Source: Paenibacillus barengoltzii NBRC 101215 | GTDB lineage: Bacteria; Bacillota; Bacilli; Paenibacillales; Paenibacillaceae | NCBI RefSeq assembly: GCF_004000745.1 | Contig: NZ_BILV01000024.1 | Coordinates: 1 to 58,477 of the forward strand | Direction: 5' to 3' | Length of the DNA: 58,477 nucleotides | Shown here: piece after piece, positions 40,595 through 49,571 of the stretch | Layout: every line of letters starts with the position of its first letter | Numbering within the stretch: the first letter of the stretch is position 1 | Notes under the pieces: generated by a model | What the model was told of the DNA's origin: nothing | Database searches by the model: none | Seen by the model: the letters and a program-made list of their open reading frames with translations, nothing else | Program-made: the position numbers and the translations under genes

Positions 40595-42994
40595 TTGAAG
40601 CAACAGTTAAATCTAATCAGCAAAGCAGCACGGCAAAAGCCGCCTGTCAAATTGGCATTTCTTGGTTTGGTGGCGCTTTCAGTGGCCTTGCCGCAGGGGG
40701 CGGCGCTGGCAGAGGAGGCCACAACCTCTACGTCAACAACGACGACGATCGTAAACACCGGGAACTTGGGAACCGGTCCGTCCAAGCAAGGGGAGGCAGT
40801 TGCCGATTCGTCTCGTGCCAAAATTACGAAGGAGCAGGCTATCGCTAAGGTTCGGGAGTTGTTTCCGGTTTTGAAAGAGGCGACAGTGAACCAGGTCGAA
40901 TACGGGATTCATAATGTGTACCCTGCACCAAGCTATCAGGATGTCTGGACCATTCATTGGCAAGTTGAAGTTGGCAATGGGAGTCACAGCTTTTCAAGCA
41001 GGGTGGATGCCATCACCGGGGATTTGATGAGCACCTATATTACCTTTCCGCGACAAGGCAATAAGGTCTATTATCCTCCGAAATTAACGAGAGAGCAGGC
41101 TTCGGAACAAGCAAAGGCCTTTCTCGCCAAAGCTGCTCCATCGTTATCAGCCGATGAGGTGAAAGAAAGTGATTCTCTTTTTTACTTGGATTCGCAGGCT
41201 TTATTTGGTCCGGTACAGTATGATTTTTCTTTCGATGTTCTGAAGAATGGGCTGCCCTCCGGTTTTGAATCCATTCATATCACGGTAACCGGCGATGGAG
41301 AAGTCGTCTTTTTTAGCCGTTCTGAGGAGAGGTTGGAATATCCGTCCTCCGTTCCGACGGTTTCTAAAGCGGAAGCGGAGAAGAAGTTCCGAGACGAGTT
41401 CCAGGTTGAACTGGGGTATGTCCCGGTACGGAAGAACGGTGCCGTATCCGATTGGATCCTGGCTTGGCAGCCGGTTTCGGATGCTTTCCTGGCCATTAAC
41501 GCCCAGACGGGACGCAAGATGAACAGTGAAGGTACAGAGCTGACCTCCACCACGATTACAATTAGCGATGTTCCAGCCGGGACCAAGATATTTGAGCCGC
41601 GCACTTCTAAAGTGGAATTAACATCTGATGAAGCCGCGAAGTTGGTGGAACAAACGGTTTTTATTCCAGAAGGCCGGAAGCTTAGATATCCGAGTATGAA
41701 CAGCGATTACAGGAATCCGGAGAGGAAGACATGGAGCTTAAGATGGGAAGAGGAGCGCCAGAACCTGACGGGACCGATGTATTTCCCGGCCCAGACGTAC
41801 GCCACGGTCGATGCCTTGAGCGGACAAATTCTCGAGTTCCAGATTGAAGCCTTTAATTATGGCGAGCCGCGTGAACCGTTGGCGCCTCCGCCTGGAGCAG
41901 CGAAACTGAATTATGAGCAAGCGAAACAGCGCGCCTTGGAATGGGTAAACCAGTTATATCCGCAAGCGAGCCGGAACCTAAAACTGATTGAACGCGGGGA
42001 ATCTTGGAGTCGCCTCTCGAATGGAGAGCAATTCCGCTTCGAATTGACCCGTTACGTTAATGACCTTCCGGTGCTCGGTGGAGGGGTTTTTATTACGGTC
42101 GATGCGTATGGTCGGTTGTTCTTCTATTCTGTGAACCACGAGCAAATTCCGGAGGATCTGCCGAACGGCCAAACAGCAACCGTAACAGCGGAGCAAGCAC
42201 TCCAATCGTACCTGGACAACTTTAAATTAGAATTGCAGTATAACCAGATCGGCGGGTATATGATTGATAATACCTACGTGGATCCAAAGGTATACCTCGT
42301 TTACTCACCGCAATTCAAGGATCCAGGAACGTCTTTTCAAGTGCTGAATGCCGTGACGGGCAAGTGGGTGACGACGTATGAGGGCATCCGCATGGAACCA
42401 ACGCGGGGCGACATCGAGCCCAAGGATGTGAAGGGCCACTGGGCAGAGGCGGATTTGAAGACCCTGGTTCAATACCGCATTCTAGAAACAGATGAGCAAG
42501 GGAAGCTGAATCCCAATGAGACGATCACGGTGGGGGACTGGCTGACCTATGCCGTGAAGGCGGCGAATCCTTATTATACAAGCTACGTGCTGGCATCCCC
42601 GTCTGCCGCGTCCGCAGAGGTCTCGATGGACGACAAGTATTCTCAGGCGGTGAAGTACGCTGCCGATTTGGGGTGGATCGATCCGGCCGAGCCGTTACAA
42701 CTGGATCAGAAGTTGACCCGGGAGCAGCTGGCCGTATTGCTTACCTCGATGGTCAAATACGATCGCTTGGCGGCGAATTTCTTCGGCAAAGACGCATTCA
42801 TCAACCAGTTCAGCGATGCCAAGCAAATCACTCGCCCCGGCGAGGTCACCATAGCGGTTCGACTCGGATTGCTGCAAGGCCAGAACGGCAAATTCAACCC
42901 GCAGCGCCAAGTCACCAAAGCCGAAGCCGCTTCTATCCTGATGAGATTGGTGAAGCTCCAAGGTCATACCGATCAGCCGATTGCCTCGCAGTAA
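40595..42994 (+). CDS. YcdB/YcdC-like secreted protein with S-layer homology domains
   Basis: An exported protein of about 799 residues. A signal peptide ends near ALAEE (about residue 40), after which comes a Thr/Ser-rich linker. Several YcdB/YcdC (PepSY-like) modules follow, each beginning with a TREQA or SKAEAEKK type helix and ending DAITGD, NAQTGR, DALSGQ or NAVTGK, four copies in all. The last 200 residues hold SLH motifs (VKGHWAEADLKTLV; LTREQLAVLL) that should attach the protein to cell-wall polymer. The TTG start at 40595 is chosen because GGAAGGTG precedes it; ATGs at 40526 and 40568 are in frame but lie before the signal peptide. Confidence 0.85.
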   Translation: MKQQLNLISKAARQKPPVKLAFLGLVALSVALPQGAALAEEATTSTSTTTTIVNTGNLGTGPSKQGEAVADSSRAKITKEQAIAKVRELFPVLKEATVNQVEYGIHNVYPAPSYQDVWTIHWQVEVGNGSHSFSSRVDAITGDLMSTYITFPRQGNKVYYPPKLTREQASEQAKAFLAKAAPSLSADEVKESDSLFYLDSQALFGPVQYDFSFDVLKNGLPSGFESIHITVTGDGEVVFFSRSEERLEYPSSVPTVSKAEAEKKFRDEFQVELGYVPVRKNGAVSDWILAWQPVSDAFLAINAQTGRKMNSEGTELTSTTITISDVPAGTKIFEPRTSKVELTSDEAAKLVEQTVFIPEGRKLRYPSMNSDYRNPERKTWSLRWEEERQNLTGPMYFPAQTYATVDALSGQILEFQIEAFNYGEPREPLAPPPGAAKLNYEQAKQRALEWVNQLYPQASRNLKLIERGESWSRLSNGEQFRFELTRYVNDLPVLGGGVFITVDAYGRLFFYSVNHEQIPEDLPNGQTATVTAEQALQSYLDNFKLELQYNQIGGYMIDNTYVDPKVYLVYSPQFKDPGTSFQVLNAVTGKWVTTYEGIRMEPTRGDIEPKDVKGHWAEADLKTLVQYRILETDEQGKLNPNETITVGDWLTYAVKAANPYYTSYVLASPSAASAEVSMDDKYSQAVKYAADLGWIDPAEPLQLDQKLTREQLAVLLTSMVKYDRLAANFFGKDAFINQFSDAKQITRPGEVTIAVRLGLLQGQNGKFNPQRQVTKAEAASILMRLVKLQGHTDQPIASQ

Positions 42995-43010
42995 GCCCTA
43001 GGATAGAGTG

Positions 43011-43041
43011 TTGACTCTCCCCTTTGAGGAGGCCTTAAGCT
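43011..43041 (+). promoter_or_regulatory. MerR-type promoter
   Basis: TTGACT (43011-43016) and TAAGCT (43036-43041) are spaced 19 bp apart, and the spacer holds the dyad CTCC/GGAG (43017-43031). Long spacing with a central dyad is the mark of promoters controlled by MerR proteins. It precedes the damaged MerR gene. Confidence 0.6.
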
Positions 43042-43112
43042 CAAGGAGCGGACGTCAGGATGGCAATTCTAAGCCGAGACGTAACCGCCAAAGAATAAGG
43101 AGGAGATGTTCA

Positions 43113-43506
43113 ATGCTGTACACGGTCAAAGAGGTATCGGACCTTTCGGGAGTAACGATCAAAACGCTGCATCATTACCATAAGATCGGCTTGTTGAAGC
43201 CGCGGGAAATCAGCGAGGCGGGATATCGGCTGTACGGCGAGCGCGAGCTGGAGCGGTTGCAGGAGATCTTGTTCTATCGCGAATTGGAGCTTTCAACAGC
43301 TCATCGAAAGACATCTGGATTTTATGAAAAAATATGGTCACCCTGCTTCTCCGGATGATTTTGCGGCGCAGGCCCGATTTTTTCTGAGTGATGAGTTCCA
43401 TCGCACCCTGTTGGAAGGACAACAAACTGGTCTGGCCTATTACTTGCTGGCAGCGGCTGAAGCTTATGCAGCTACCGTATCGGGTACCGCCGGCAGTGAT
43501 CAGTAA
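43113..43506 (+). pseudogene. MerR/TipAL-type regulator with internal deletion
   Basis: Codons 1-60 or so encode a clear MerR DNA-binding domain (YTVKEVSDLSGVTIKTLHHYHKIGLLKPREI). After FYRELEL the reading frame is lost, and another frame continues with the typical end of the TipAS ligand domain (HLDFMKKYGHPASPDDFAAQA, FLSDEFHRTLLEGQQTGLAYY). The joint is near 43284-43292. Compared with full-length relatives, about 110 residues of the middle are missing. So an internal deletion has fused the two ends out of frame. A short MerR domain could still be made; the ligand domain could not. Confidence 0.8.
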
Positions 43507-43665
43507 TCCATATGAGCCCAATCCCACAAAGGCTCCCGTGACCTGAGGTCCGGGGCCTTTTTACATTCCGCGTGCTGAATTAAGACAGACACTTATGGTA
43601 AAATCAGGTTACTGCTGAGGGCGTGGAGTAGAGTGGCACCTTTACCAGGGAAAGGAGTTGGATCG

Positions 43666-44124
43666 ATGTTAAAGTGGTTTCAATATAATTGGCAAGTCCG
43701 GGACGAATGGTTTCACTGGTGTGAGAACATTCCTGAAGAAGAGCTGCTGCGCAAGCGGGTTGGCGGTGTGGGGAGCATTTTACAGACCTTATTTCATATC
43801 GTTGATGTTGAATGGAGCTGGATCCGCACCATCGAAGGGAAGCCGGATTTTCAGGAGGACTTCAAATCATTTATGTCCTTGGAATTGGTGAGGAAGCTGT
43901 CGGATTCCTTTCATACGGAAGTCGAGGCGTTTCTGCAGACTTGGACCCCGGAGATGGAGGGATTGCTTGTGACCGATTCCTGGGGAAGAGAGTTTACGCA
44001 AGGTGAAATCCTCCGTCATATCATTGCCCACGAGATTCATCATATCGGTCAGCTGTCCGTGTGGTCACGGGAATTGGGGAAGGTGCCGGTGTCGCCGAAT
44101 TTTATTGACCGAGGTCTTCGTTAG
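43666..44124 (+). CDS. DinB-family protein
   Basis: A 152-residue four-helix metal-binding protein. The His ligands lie in TLFHIVDVEWSW (about residues 42-53) and HIIAHEIHHIGQLSVW (about 121-136). AAAGGAG is before the ATG at 43666. DinB proteins are thought to be metal-dependent hydrolases or thiol transferases; the substrate is unknown. It lies between a broken MerR gene and an uncharacterised gene. Confidence 0.88.
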   Translation: MLKWFQYNWQVRDEWFHWCENIPEEELLRKRVGGVGSILQTLFHIVDVEWSWIRTIEGKPDFQEDFKSFMSLELVRKLSDSFHTEVEAFLQTWTPEMEGLLVTDSWGREFTQGEILRHIIAHEIHHIGQLSVWSRELGKVPVSPNFIDRGLR

Positions 44125-44188
44125 CTTTTGATCAAAAAAGGGTAACCTAATCCATATCTCCCAAATGACGACGGAGGAGGAAACGACT

Positions 44189-44731
44189 TTGAGACAAAAC
44201 ATTCAGGTGCCCTTTGGTTATGAACCTCCGGCTCCGAGCCGGAAAGGGACGATCATCTTCTACGATTCCTTTGAGTCGATTTCGGACGAAGAGCTGCTGC
44301 GGGCCGCCGAAGAGGCGGAGACCCGCAAGTTTGCGAAGCTGGTCCTTTATCCACTGCACGAAGAAACGGTGAGACGGATGTCGAAAGAACCGGTAAGTCC
44401 TTTCTATCGCAGAGAGGACCGGCTGCATGCATGGAGACGAGAGCAGAAGGGAACCGGTCCGGCGATCCTTGTGGAAGGCTGGGAAGGCAAGCGAAAAAAG
44501 TATACGCCCATCGACACAGCCCTTCGCCACCTGACGGAGGTGTATCCGGCTCCCCATTTCCTGTATCTGACTCCGGAGATGGCGAACCAATTTGCTTCCT
44601 TCTCCTCTTTTGAGGAGTGGATCGTCAAGATCCGGCTTCTGCTGGCGGCCGAGCTGAGTCATCCCCATCCGCGGCTGGAGAAGTACAGCCATCGTTGGGA
44701 TTTGGCCGGTACACGGTTAGATTTCGCTTGA
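44189..44731 (+). CDS. Uncharacterised protein
   Basis: A 180-residue soluble protein that I do not recognise. It begins with a short polar part, then a beta strand (TIIFYDSF), an acidic helix ([13 protein letters not shown]), another strand ([10 protein letters not shown]), and later strand-helix units ([18 protein letters not shown]). The order suggests a small alpha/beta nucleotide- or phosphate-handling domain, but no motif is diagnostic. The start is TTG at 44189, eight bases after GGAGGAGG; an in-frame ATG at 44165 lies before that site. It is followed closely by the LOG-family gene and may share its transcript. Confidence 0.6.
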   Translation: MRQNIQVPFGYEPPAPSRKGTIIFYDSFESISDEELLRAAEEAETRKFAKLVLYPLHEETVRRMSKEPVSPFYRREDRLHAWRREQKGTGPAILVEGWEGKRKKYTPIDTALRHLTEVYPAPHFLYLTPEMANQFASFSSFEEWIVKIRLLLAAELSHPHPRLEKYSHRWDLAGTRLDFA

Positions 44732-44768
44732 AGACGTGGGGTCCATTTATTTTGCAGGAGGGAAGAGG

Positions 44769-45344
44769 ATGAAATCGATTTGCGTATTTGCCGGCTCGCG
44801 ATTTGGCGAAGACGAACAATACCGCATCCAGGCGGAACAGCTGGGAAAAGTCATGGCACAGCGGGGATACCGCTTAATTTATGGTGGTTCGAGGCATGGG
44901 CTGATGGGTGCCGTAGCGAATGCGATATTGGAGGCAGGCGGTGAAGCGATTGGCGTCATGCCCTCCGGTTTGATTCACGGTGAAATGGCGCACCCGGGGC
45001 TGACGCAGTTTATCGAGGTCGAAGGCATGCATGCCCGGAAGGCGAAGATGAGCGAGCTCGCAGACGGGTTCATCGCTCTGCCCGGTGGATTTGGCACGTT
45101 GGAGGAATTGTTTGAGGTGTTGTGTTGGCTGCAAATCGGTATCCACCAGAAGCCGGTTGGCGTTCTCAATGTGCAGGGCTATTATGAGCCCCTGATGGAG
45201 TTGGTGAATTCCTGCATCCGAGCGGGCTTTGTCCATCCCGGGCATGAAGCCTTGATTAATGTCGCCGAGGAACCGGAAGAATTGTTGATGCGGATGGAGA
45301 ATTTTGTACCGGTCATTGCAGAGAAGAAATGGAAGCAGGGGTGA
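44769..45344 (+). CDS. LOG-family (TIGR00730) protein
   Basis: A 191-residue Rossmann-like protein. GGSRHGLMG (about residues 40-48) and PGGFGTLEE (about 99-107) form the nucleotide-binding site typical of lysine-decarboxylase-like cytokinin riboside 5'-phosphate phosphoribohydrolases. In bacteria the enzymes cleave nucleotide N-glycosidic bonds; the real substrate is uncertain. The ATG at 44769 directly follows GGAGGGAAGAGG. It stands 37 bp after the unknown gene upstream. Confidence 0.93.
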   Translation: MKSICVFAGSRFGEDEQYRIQAEQLGKVMAQRGYRLIYGGSRHGLMGAVANAILEAGGEAIGVMPSGLIHGEMAHPGLTQFIEVEGMHARKAKMSELADGFIALPGGFGTLEELFEVLCWLQIGIHQKPVGVLNVQGYYEPLMELVNSCIRAGFVHPGHEALINVAEEPEELLMRMENFVPVIAEKKWKQG

Positions 45345-45394
45345 AGCGAACCCCGTGAAGTATAGGCATTACAAAAAGAGACGGAGGCGATAGA

Positions 45395-46717
45395 ATGGAC
45401 AGAATCAACACATCGCATCGGAGCAAAAGCCTCTGGACGATCACTTGCTTGCTGCTGCTTGTGACCCTCTTGATTGGAGGATGTTCGGGGGCTGCTCGCA
45501 ATCCTTCGTCTTCGGCTGGCGAAGGAACGGGGGCTTCCGGCTCCAACGGGACGGAGACGAACCAAGGGCAGACGCCCCCTTCAACCCCTGAAGCGCCGGA
45601 GGAACCGGAGAAACCAGCTGATCCTGCCGCCAAACTGCTGGATGAGCTCAGCACCGAGGAGAAAATCGGCCAGCTTGTTCTGGTGGGCATGGATGGAACG
45701 GAGCCAAATGACGTGACTCGGCAGCTCATTGAGGAGTATCACGTGGGGGGCTTTATTTTCTATAAAAACAACATCCAGGACACCAAGCAGGCGCTGGCCT
45801 TATTTAACGGCTTGAAAACCGCTAACCAGAACAAGGCGGTGCCGCTGTTTCTGAGTGTGGACGAAGAAGGCGGACGGGTCAGCCGCATGCCTGGCGAACT
45901 TGCGAAGTTGCCCGCCGCTCGCAAAATCGGTAATACCGGCAGCACGGAATTGGCGGGGCAAATCGGCGAGATCATTGGGAAAGAGCTGGCCGGCTTCGGA
46001 CTGAACCTGGACTTTGCCCCGGTGCTTGACGTCAACAGCAATCCGGATAATCCAGTGATTGGGGATCGGGCATTTGGCACGAAGCCGGAGATCGTCAGCC
46101 GTATGGGTATTGCCGTAATGAAGGGAATTCAGGAGCAGGGGATCATTCCGGTCGTAAAGCATTTTCCGGGACATGGCGATACTTCGGTGGATTCGCACCT
46201 GGGGCTGCCCGTGGTAGAGCATGACTTGGACCGGCTGCAGAAGCTGGAGCTGGTGCCCTTTAAGCAGGCGATTCAAGAGGGAGCGGATGTCGTCATGATC
46301 GCTCACCTGTTGATGCCCAAGCTGGATCCTGATCATCCGGCTTCCTTCTCCAAGGCGGTGATTCATGACTTGCTGCGGGAGGAGCTTGGATACGAGGGGA
46401 CGATCATTTCCGATGATATGACGATGGGCGCCATCGTGGAGCATTATGATATCCGTGATGCGGCCGTGCAGTTCATTCAGTCCGGCGGGAACATCGTGCT
46501 CGTGGGTCATGACGCAGAGAAGGAGAAGCAGGTGATTCAGGCGTTGCGCGATGCCGTCAACTCCGGCACGATTTCCACGGAAACGTTGGATGAACGAGTG
46601 TATGATGTGTTGAAGCTGAAGCAGAAATATCAGCTCAGCAACGACCCTGCGCAGGGACCAAATACGAAGCAATTAAATCAGGATATCAGCGATATCCTTA
46701 AGCCTTACGGGCTTTGA
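45395..46717 (+). CDS. GH3-family beta-N-acetylhexosaminidase-like lipoprotein
   Basis: A 440-residue exported enzyme. LLIGGC is the lipobox, with Cys at about residue 29. A Pro/Glu/Thr-rich linker (30-80) is followed by the GH3 barrel: KHFPGHGDTSVDSHLGLP (about residues 252-269) is the NagZ-type loop with the catalytic Asp-His pair, and ISDDMTMGAI (about 340-349) carries the nucleophile Asp. It should remove N-acetylglucosamine from wall fragments during peptidoglycan recycling. The start is the ATG at 45395 after GGAGG. The last bases overlap the end of the convergent alkyltransferase-like gene. Confidence 0.92.
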   Translation: MDRINTSHRSKSLWTITCLLLLVTLLIGGCSGAARNPSSSAGEGTGASGSNGTETNQGQTPPSTPEAPEEPEKPADPAAKLLDELSTEEKIGQLVLVGMDGTEPNDVTRQLIEEYHVGGFIFYKNNIQDTKQALALFNGLKTANQNKAVPLFLSVDEEGGRVSRMPGELAKLPAARKIGNTGSTELAGQIGEIIGKELAGFGLNLDFAPVLDVNSNPDNPVIGDRAFGTKPEIVSRMGIAVMKGIQEQGIIPVVKHFPGHGDTSVDSHLGLPVVEHDLDRLQKLELVPFKQAIQEGADVVMIAHLLMPKLDPDHPASFSKAVIHDLLREELGYEGTIISDDMTMGAIVEHYDIRDAAVQFIQSGGNIVLVGHDAEKEKQVIQALRDAVNSGTISTETLDERVYDVLKLKQKYQLSNDPAQGPNTKQLNQDISDILKPYGL

Positions 46718-47040
46718 TCCTTGGAGCTGTCCGGGCGGTACTGGTGCTGATAACGATCCAGATCAATTCGTCCGCCTGGCAGCACTTCAACGCCTTCCGC
46801 CTCCAGGTTCCAGGTCTGCTCTTGGAAGGCGGATTCGTCTTGCAATGCGATGTGCCCCTTCCCGTTCACAACCCGGTGCCATGGTAGTCCGTATTTGCTG
46901 CTCATGCTGTGAAGAATGCGGACCACCTGCCTCGCGGCACGGGGACTTCCTGCTGCGGCAGCGATTTGGCCGTAGGTCATCACTTTGCCTGGCGGGATGG
47001 AGGAGATGATATCAATCGTTCGTGCGGTAAATGGTTGCAT
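46705..47040 (-). CDS. Alkyltransferase-like (MGMT-type) DNA-repair protein
   Basis: A 111-residue protein of the methylguanine-methyltransferase C-terminal domain family. PWHRVV replaces PCHRV, so Trp54 stands in the place of the alkyl-accepting Cys; this defines the alkyltransferase-like class, which cannot transfer the alkyl group but binds O6-alkylguanine and marks it for nucleotide excision repair. IPPGKVMTYGQIAAAAG (about residues 15-31) contains the DNA-recognition region. The last 13 bp overlap the end of the GH3 gene on the other strand. Confidence 0.9.
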   Translation of the reverse strand: MQPFTARTIDIISSIPPGKVMTYGQIAAAAGSPRAARQVVRILHSMSSKYGLPWHRVVNGKGHIALQDESAFQEQTWNLEAEGVEVLPGGRIDLDRYQHQYRPDSSKDQSP

Positions 47041-47153
47041 GATGAACTACTCCTTATTATCAAGGTTGTCTATACCGTTATATACCACGCCGCAATCGTA
47101 AGTTCCAGCGCTACCTTATCCGTCCCAGCCAGGAACAGAGGAGGATCGCTGCT

Positions 47154-47957
47154 ATGGTAACGATCCGCCGGCTCCAAACGTATATAGGTCAAAGGCAGAC
47201 GGGAGGGATAGGTTTGCAACGGTGGAGGATGCTGGGGTATCCGGAGAAATGGATTTTATATGCGGTTTTATTTATGTTCACGGTGATTGGGATGAAATAT
47301 GCCATCAGCACGAGGTTGCCAGATGGCGGACGGCCGCCTTATTTGTTCCTAATCTGGAACGTGTTTTTGGCTTGGATTCCGCTTGGGCTGGCAGTTCTGC
47401 TCGATGTGATTCACTTGATCCCATCGCGAACAGTCAAGGTGGCTTTAGGCGTTCCGGTTGGGCTGTTATGGCTGTTTTTCTATCCGAATGCGGCATATCT
47501 CATCACCGATTTGCTGCACCCGTTTAACCGCTACACGATTGCAGCAGGCACCCGGTTCTGGGAAGAGCTGTTGTTCTGGGATCACCTTTTAACGTTGTTG
47601 TTTGCCGCGTTACTTGGTTTGGCGCTGGCAACGGTATCCTTGGCATCCGTACATCACCTGGTGCGGCGAGCGGGAGGCAGCTTGGCAGGCTGGGCGTTTG
47701 CCGTCCTCGTGCTGCTGCTGAGCAGTTTCGGCATTTATCTCGGCCGCTTTATCCGCTGGAACAGCTGGGACCTGCTCAGGCATCCGGGATATGTGCTCGA
47801 GGAAACATTAGCTTATTTCACCGATGCCGCGAACGTGGCGCATATGGTGGGATTTTGCAAATGGATCTTTCTCATTACCTTCTTCTGTTATGTGGTGCAT
47901 TACGGGTTGGCGAGAATTTATCACACCTCGGAACGGGGGCAAGGGGATAAGGTGTAA
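47154..47957 (+). CDS. DUF1361 membrane protein
   Basis: A 267-residue protein with about seven membrane segments. FIWNVFLAWIP-like and FFYPNAAYLITDLLHP phrases, and LGRFIRWNSWDLLRHP near the end (about residues 200-215), are the marks of DUF1361. The function is unknown. AGGAGGATCG precedes the ATG at 47154. It lies next to a GNAT gene, 36 bp downstream, and both could be co-transcribed. Confidence 0.88.
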   Translation: MVTIRRLQTYIGQRQTGGIGLQRWRMLGYPEKWILYAVLFMFTVIGMKYAISTRLPDGGRPPYLFLIWNVFLAWIPLGLAVLLDVIHLIPSRTVKVALGVPVGLLWLFFYPNAAYLITDLLHPFNRYTIAAGTRFWEELLFWDHLLTLLFAALLGLALATVSLASVHHLVRRAGGSLAGWAFAVLVLLLSSFGIYLGRFIRWNSWDLLRHPGYVLEETLAYFTDAANVAHMVGFCKWIFLITFFCYVVHYGLARIYHTSERGQGDKV

Positions 47958-47993
47958 CAGAAAAATAGAAGCGAGATCCGGGGGGGATGGGAC

Positions 47994-48557
47994 ATGACGG
48001 AAATGAAAGAGCAGCTGCGGCGGCAGTTTCCAGTCCTGGAGAGTGAGCGGCTGGTGCTGCGACGGCTGCTTCCGGAGGATGCGGAGGCGATGTTTCGCTG
48101 CATGTCCGATCCGGCGGTGCGCGCCTTTACGGATCTGAATCCGGGGAAACTGCTGTTTCCCGGTCGACTCTATCGCTACTTCGAGGAATCCTACCGGTTT
48201 TTGCGGGATCTACACTTTGCTGTGATTCGTAAAACGGAAAGGGATTGGATTGGGTTGTGCTCGCTGCAGCATTGGGATGTTGAGGGGCAAACGGCACGGC
48301 TCGGTTATCTGATCGCCCCGGCGTATTGGAACCAGGGCTATGCAACCGAGGCGGCAGCGAGTGTGCTGGATTTCGCCTTTGAGACGCTTGGACTTGGCTC
48401 CGTTGAAGCGCGCTGCAGCCCGGACAATCCGGCATCAGAGCGCGTCCTTCGGAAATGCGGTCTGCGGGAAGCAGGAAGGCTCTCCCCGGCGGGACGCAGA
48501 GGCCAAAAATGTGTGCTCAAGCGATATATCATCGAAGGGAAGTCCTTTGAAACATAA
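47994..48557 (+). CDS. GNAT acetyltransferase, RimJ/RimL-like
   Basis: A 187-residue acetyltransferase. SERLVLRRLLPEDAEAMF opens the domain as in RimJ/RimL proteins. ARLGYLIAPAYWNQGYATEAA (about residues 99-119) is motif A with the acetyl-CoA loop, and VEARCSPDNPASERVLRKCGL near 139-159 is motif B. The likely acceptor is an alpha-amino group of a protein or a small amine. It is 36 bp after the DUF1361 gene, and two terminators follow. Confidence 0.9.
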   Translation: MTEMKEQLRRQFPVLESERLVLRRLLPEDAEAMFRCMSDPAVRAFTDLNPGKLLFPGRLYRYFEESYRFLRDLHFAVIRKTERDWIGLCSLQHWDVEGQTARLGYLIAPAYWNQGYATEAAASVLDFAFETLGLGSVEARCSPDNPASERVLRKCGLREAGRLSPAGRRGQKCVLKRYIIEGKSFET

Positions 48558-48610
48558 GTGATCGTTTTTGTTACACAAATGAAATATAGCTGTGATCAAA
48601 CCCTAATAGA

Positions 48611-48640
48611 AAGGGGGTACACTTATTACATGACCCCCTT
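48611..48640 (+). terminator. Terminator-like hairpin
   Basis: AAGGGGGT/ACCCCCTT stem with a 14-base loop and a TTTTGAATAT tail. Confidence 0.6.
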
Positions 48641-48660
48641 TTGAATATATATCTCTCTTA

Positions 48661-48697
48661 AGAACCCGAAGGACGTTGTCGGGTTCTCTTTTTTTTT
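48661..48697. terminator. Terminator between convergent genes
   Basis: Nine-base stem AGAACCCGA/TCGGGTTCT, nine-base loop, then CTTTTTTTTT. It ends three bases before the stop of the phosphatase gene on the other strand. Confidence 0.88.
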
Positions 48698-48699
48698 GA

Positions 48700-49509
48700 C
48701 TACAGAGGAACGGTGACTTTCTGTTTATTTTTGAAATAGACCCATTCCTGAAATCCGATTTCTTTCAAACGTTGAGCGACTTCTTCCCATTCATCTCCAA
48801 CCCGGGACGGGATGTGGGCATCGGAGCCAAAGGTGACGGAAACCCCGAAATGAAGGGCCCGTTCGAGAATGGAATCGTCAGGATACCATCCGCCGCTCAG
48901 CTTGGTTTTCCCGGAGGTGTTAATTTCAATGGCCACCCCGTGCTCGGCAATCGTTTTTAATGTATCGTCAATCGCTTGTGCAGCCGGAATATCCGTAAAT
49001 GCCGGGTAGTTGCCCTTCATCGCGTCGATGTGTCCCATAATCTGAAACAATCCGCTGCGGGCCGATTGGCGGATCAAATCGTAATAGGCTTCTTTGCTGG
49101 CTACTTTCTCCTCTTGGCTAAGGCCCTTCCAACGATTTTTGTTGAAGATGCTTACCTCACCAACGCTATGAACCGAACCGATAATATAATCAAAAGGATA
49201 CTGGTTCAGCATATTCCGATAAGCGCCCAGATGTTCCGGGAAGAAATCCGATTCGATCCCCAGCAAAACATCGATTCGGCCAGCGTACTCCTGCTTTAAC
49301 TTCAGCACTTCCTCAACATATCCGGCAAAAGCTTGTTTGCCCATGGCGATTCGGGGAAAAGGCTGATCCTCATCATGGCCGAAGTATGGCGTATGATCGC
49401 TGATCCCGATGACCGATAATCCGGCAGCCAGTCCGGCTTCAATGTAATCGCGGATGTTCCCGTCCGCATGGCCGCAGCGGAAATGATGGGTGTGAAGGTC
49501 AAACTTCAT
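48700..49509 (-). CDS. Histidinol-phosphatase of the PHP family (HisJ-like)
   Basis: A 269-residue PHP-domain hydrolase. MKFDLHTHHFRCGHADG has the metal motif 1 (H-x-H), GISDHTPYFGHD motif 2, GIESDFF motif 3, GSVHSVGE then MGHIDA motif 4, and GSDAHIPSRVGD the last. All metal ligands seem present. It should remove phosphate from L-histidinol phosphate, the eighth step of histidine synthesis; no other his gene is nearby, which is common for hisJ. It is preceded by GGAG. Confidence 0.88.
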   Translation of the reverse strand: MKFDLHTHHFRCGHADGNIRDYIEAGLAAGLSVIGISDHTPYFGHDEDQPFPRIAMGKQAFAGYVEEVLKLKQEYAGRIDVLLGIESDFFPEHLGAYRNMLNQYPFDYIIGSVHSVGEVSIFNKNRWKGLSQEEKVASKEAYYDLIRQSARSGLFQIMGHIDAMKGNYPAFTDIPAAQAIDDTLKTIAEHGVAIEINTSGKTKLSGGWYPDDSILERALHFGVSVTFGSDAHIPSRVGDEWEEVAQRLKEIGFQEWVYFKNKQKVTVPL

Positions 49510-49571
49510 GGAAGACTGCTCCTTTCTGTTGCGTTGGGGTGTTGTGCCCGATGAGCACGAAGTATCTCCGT

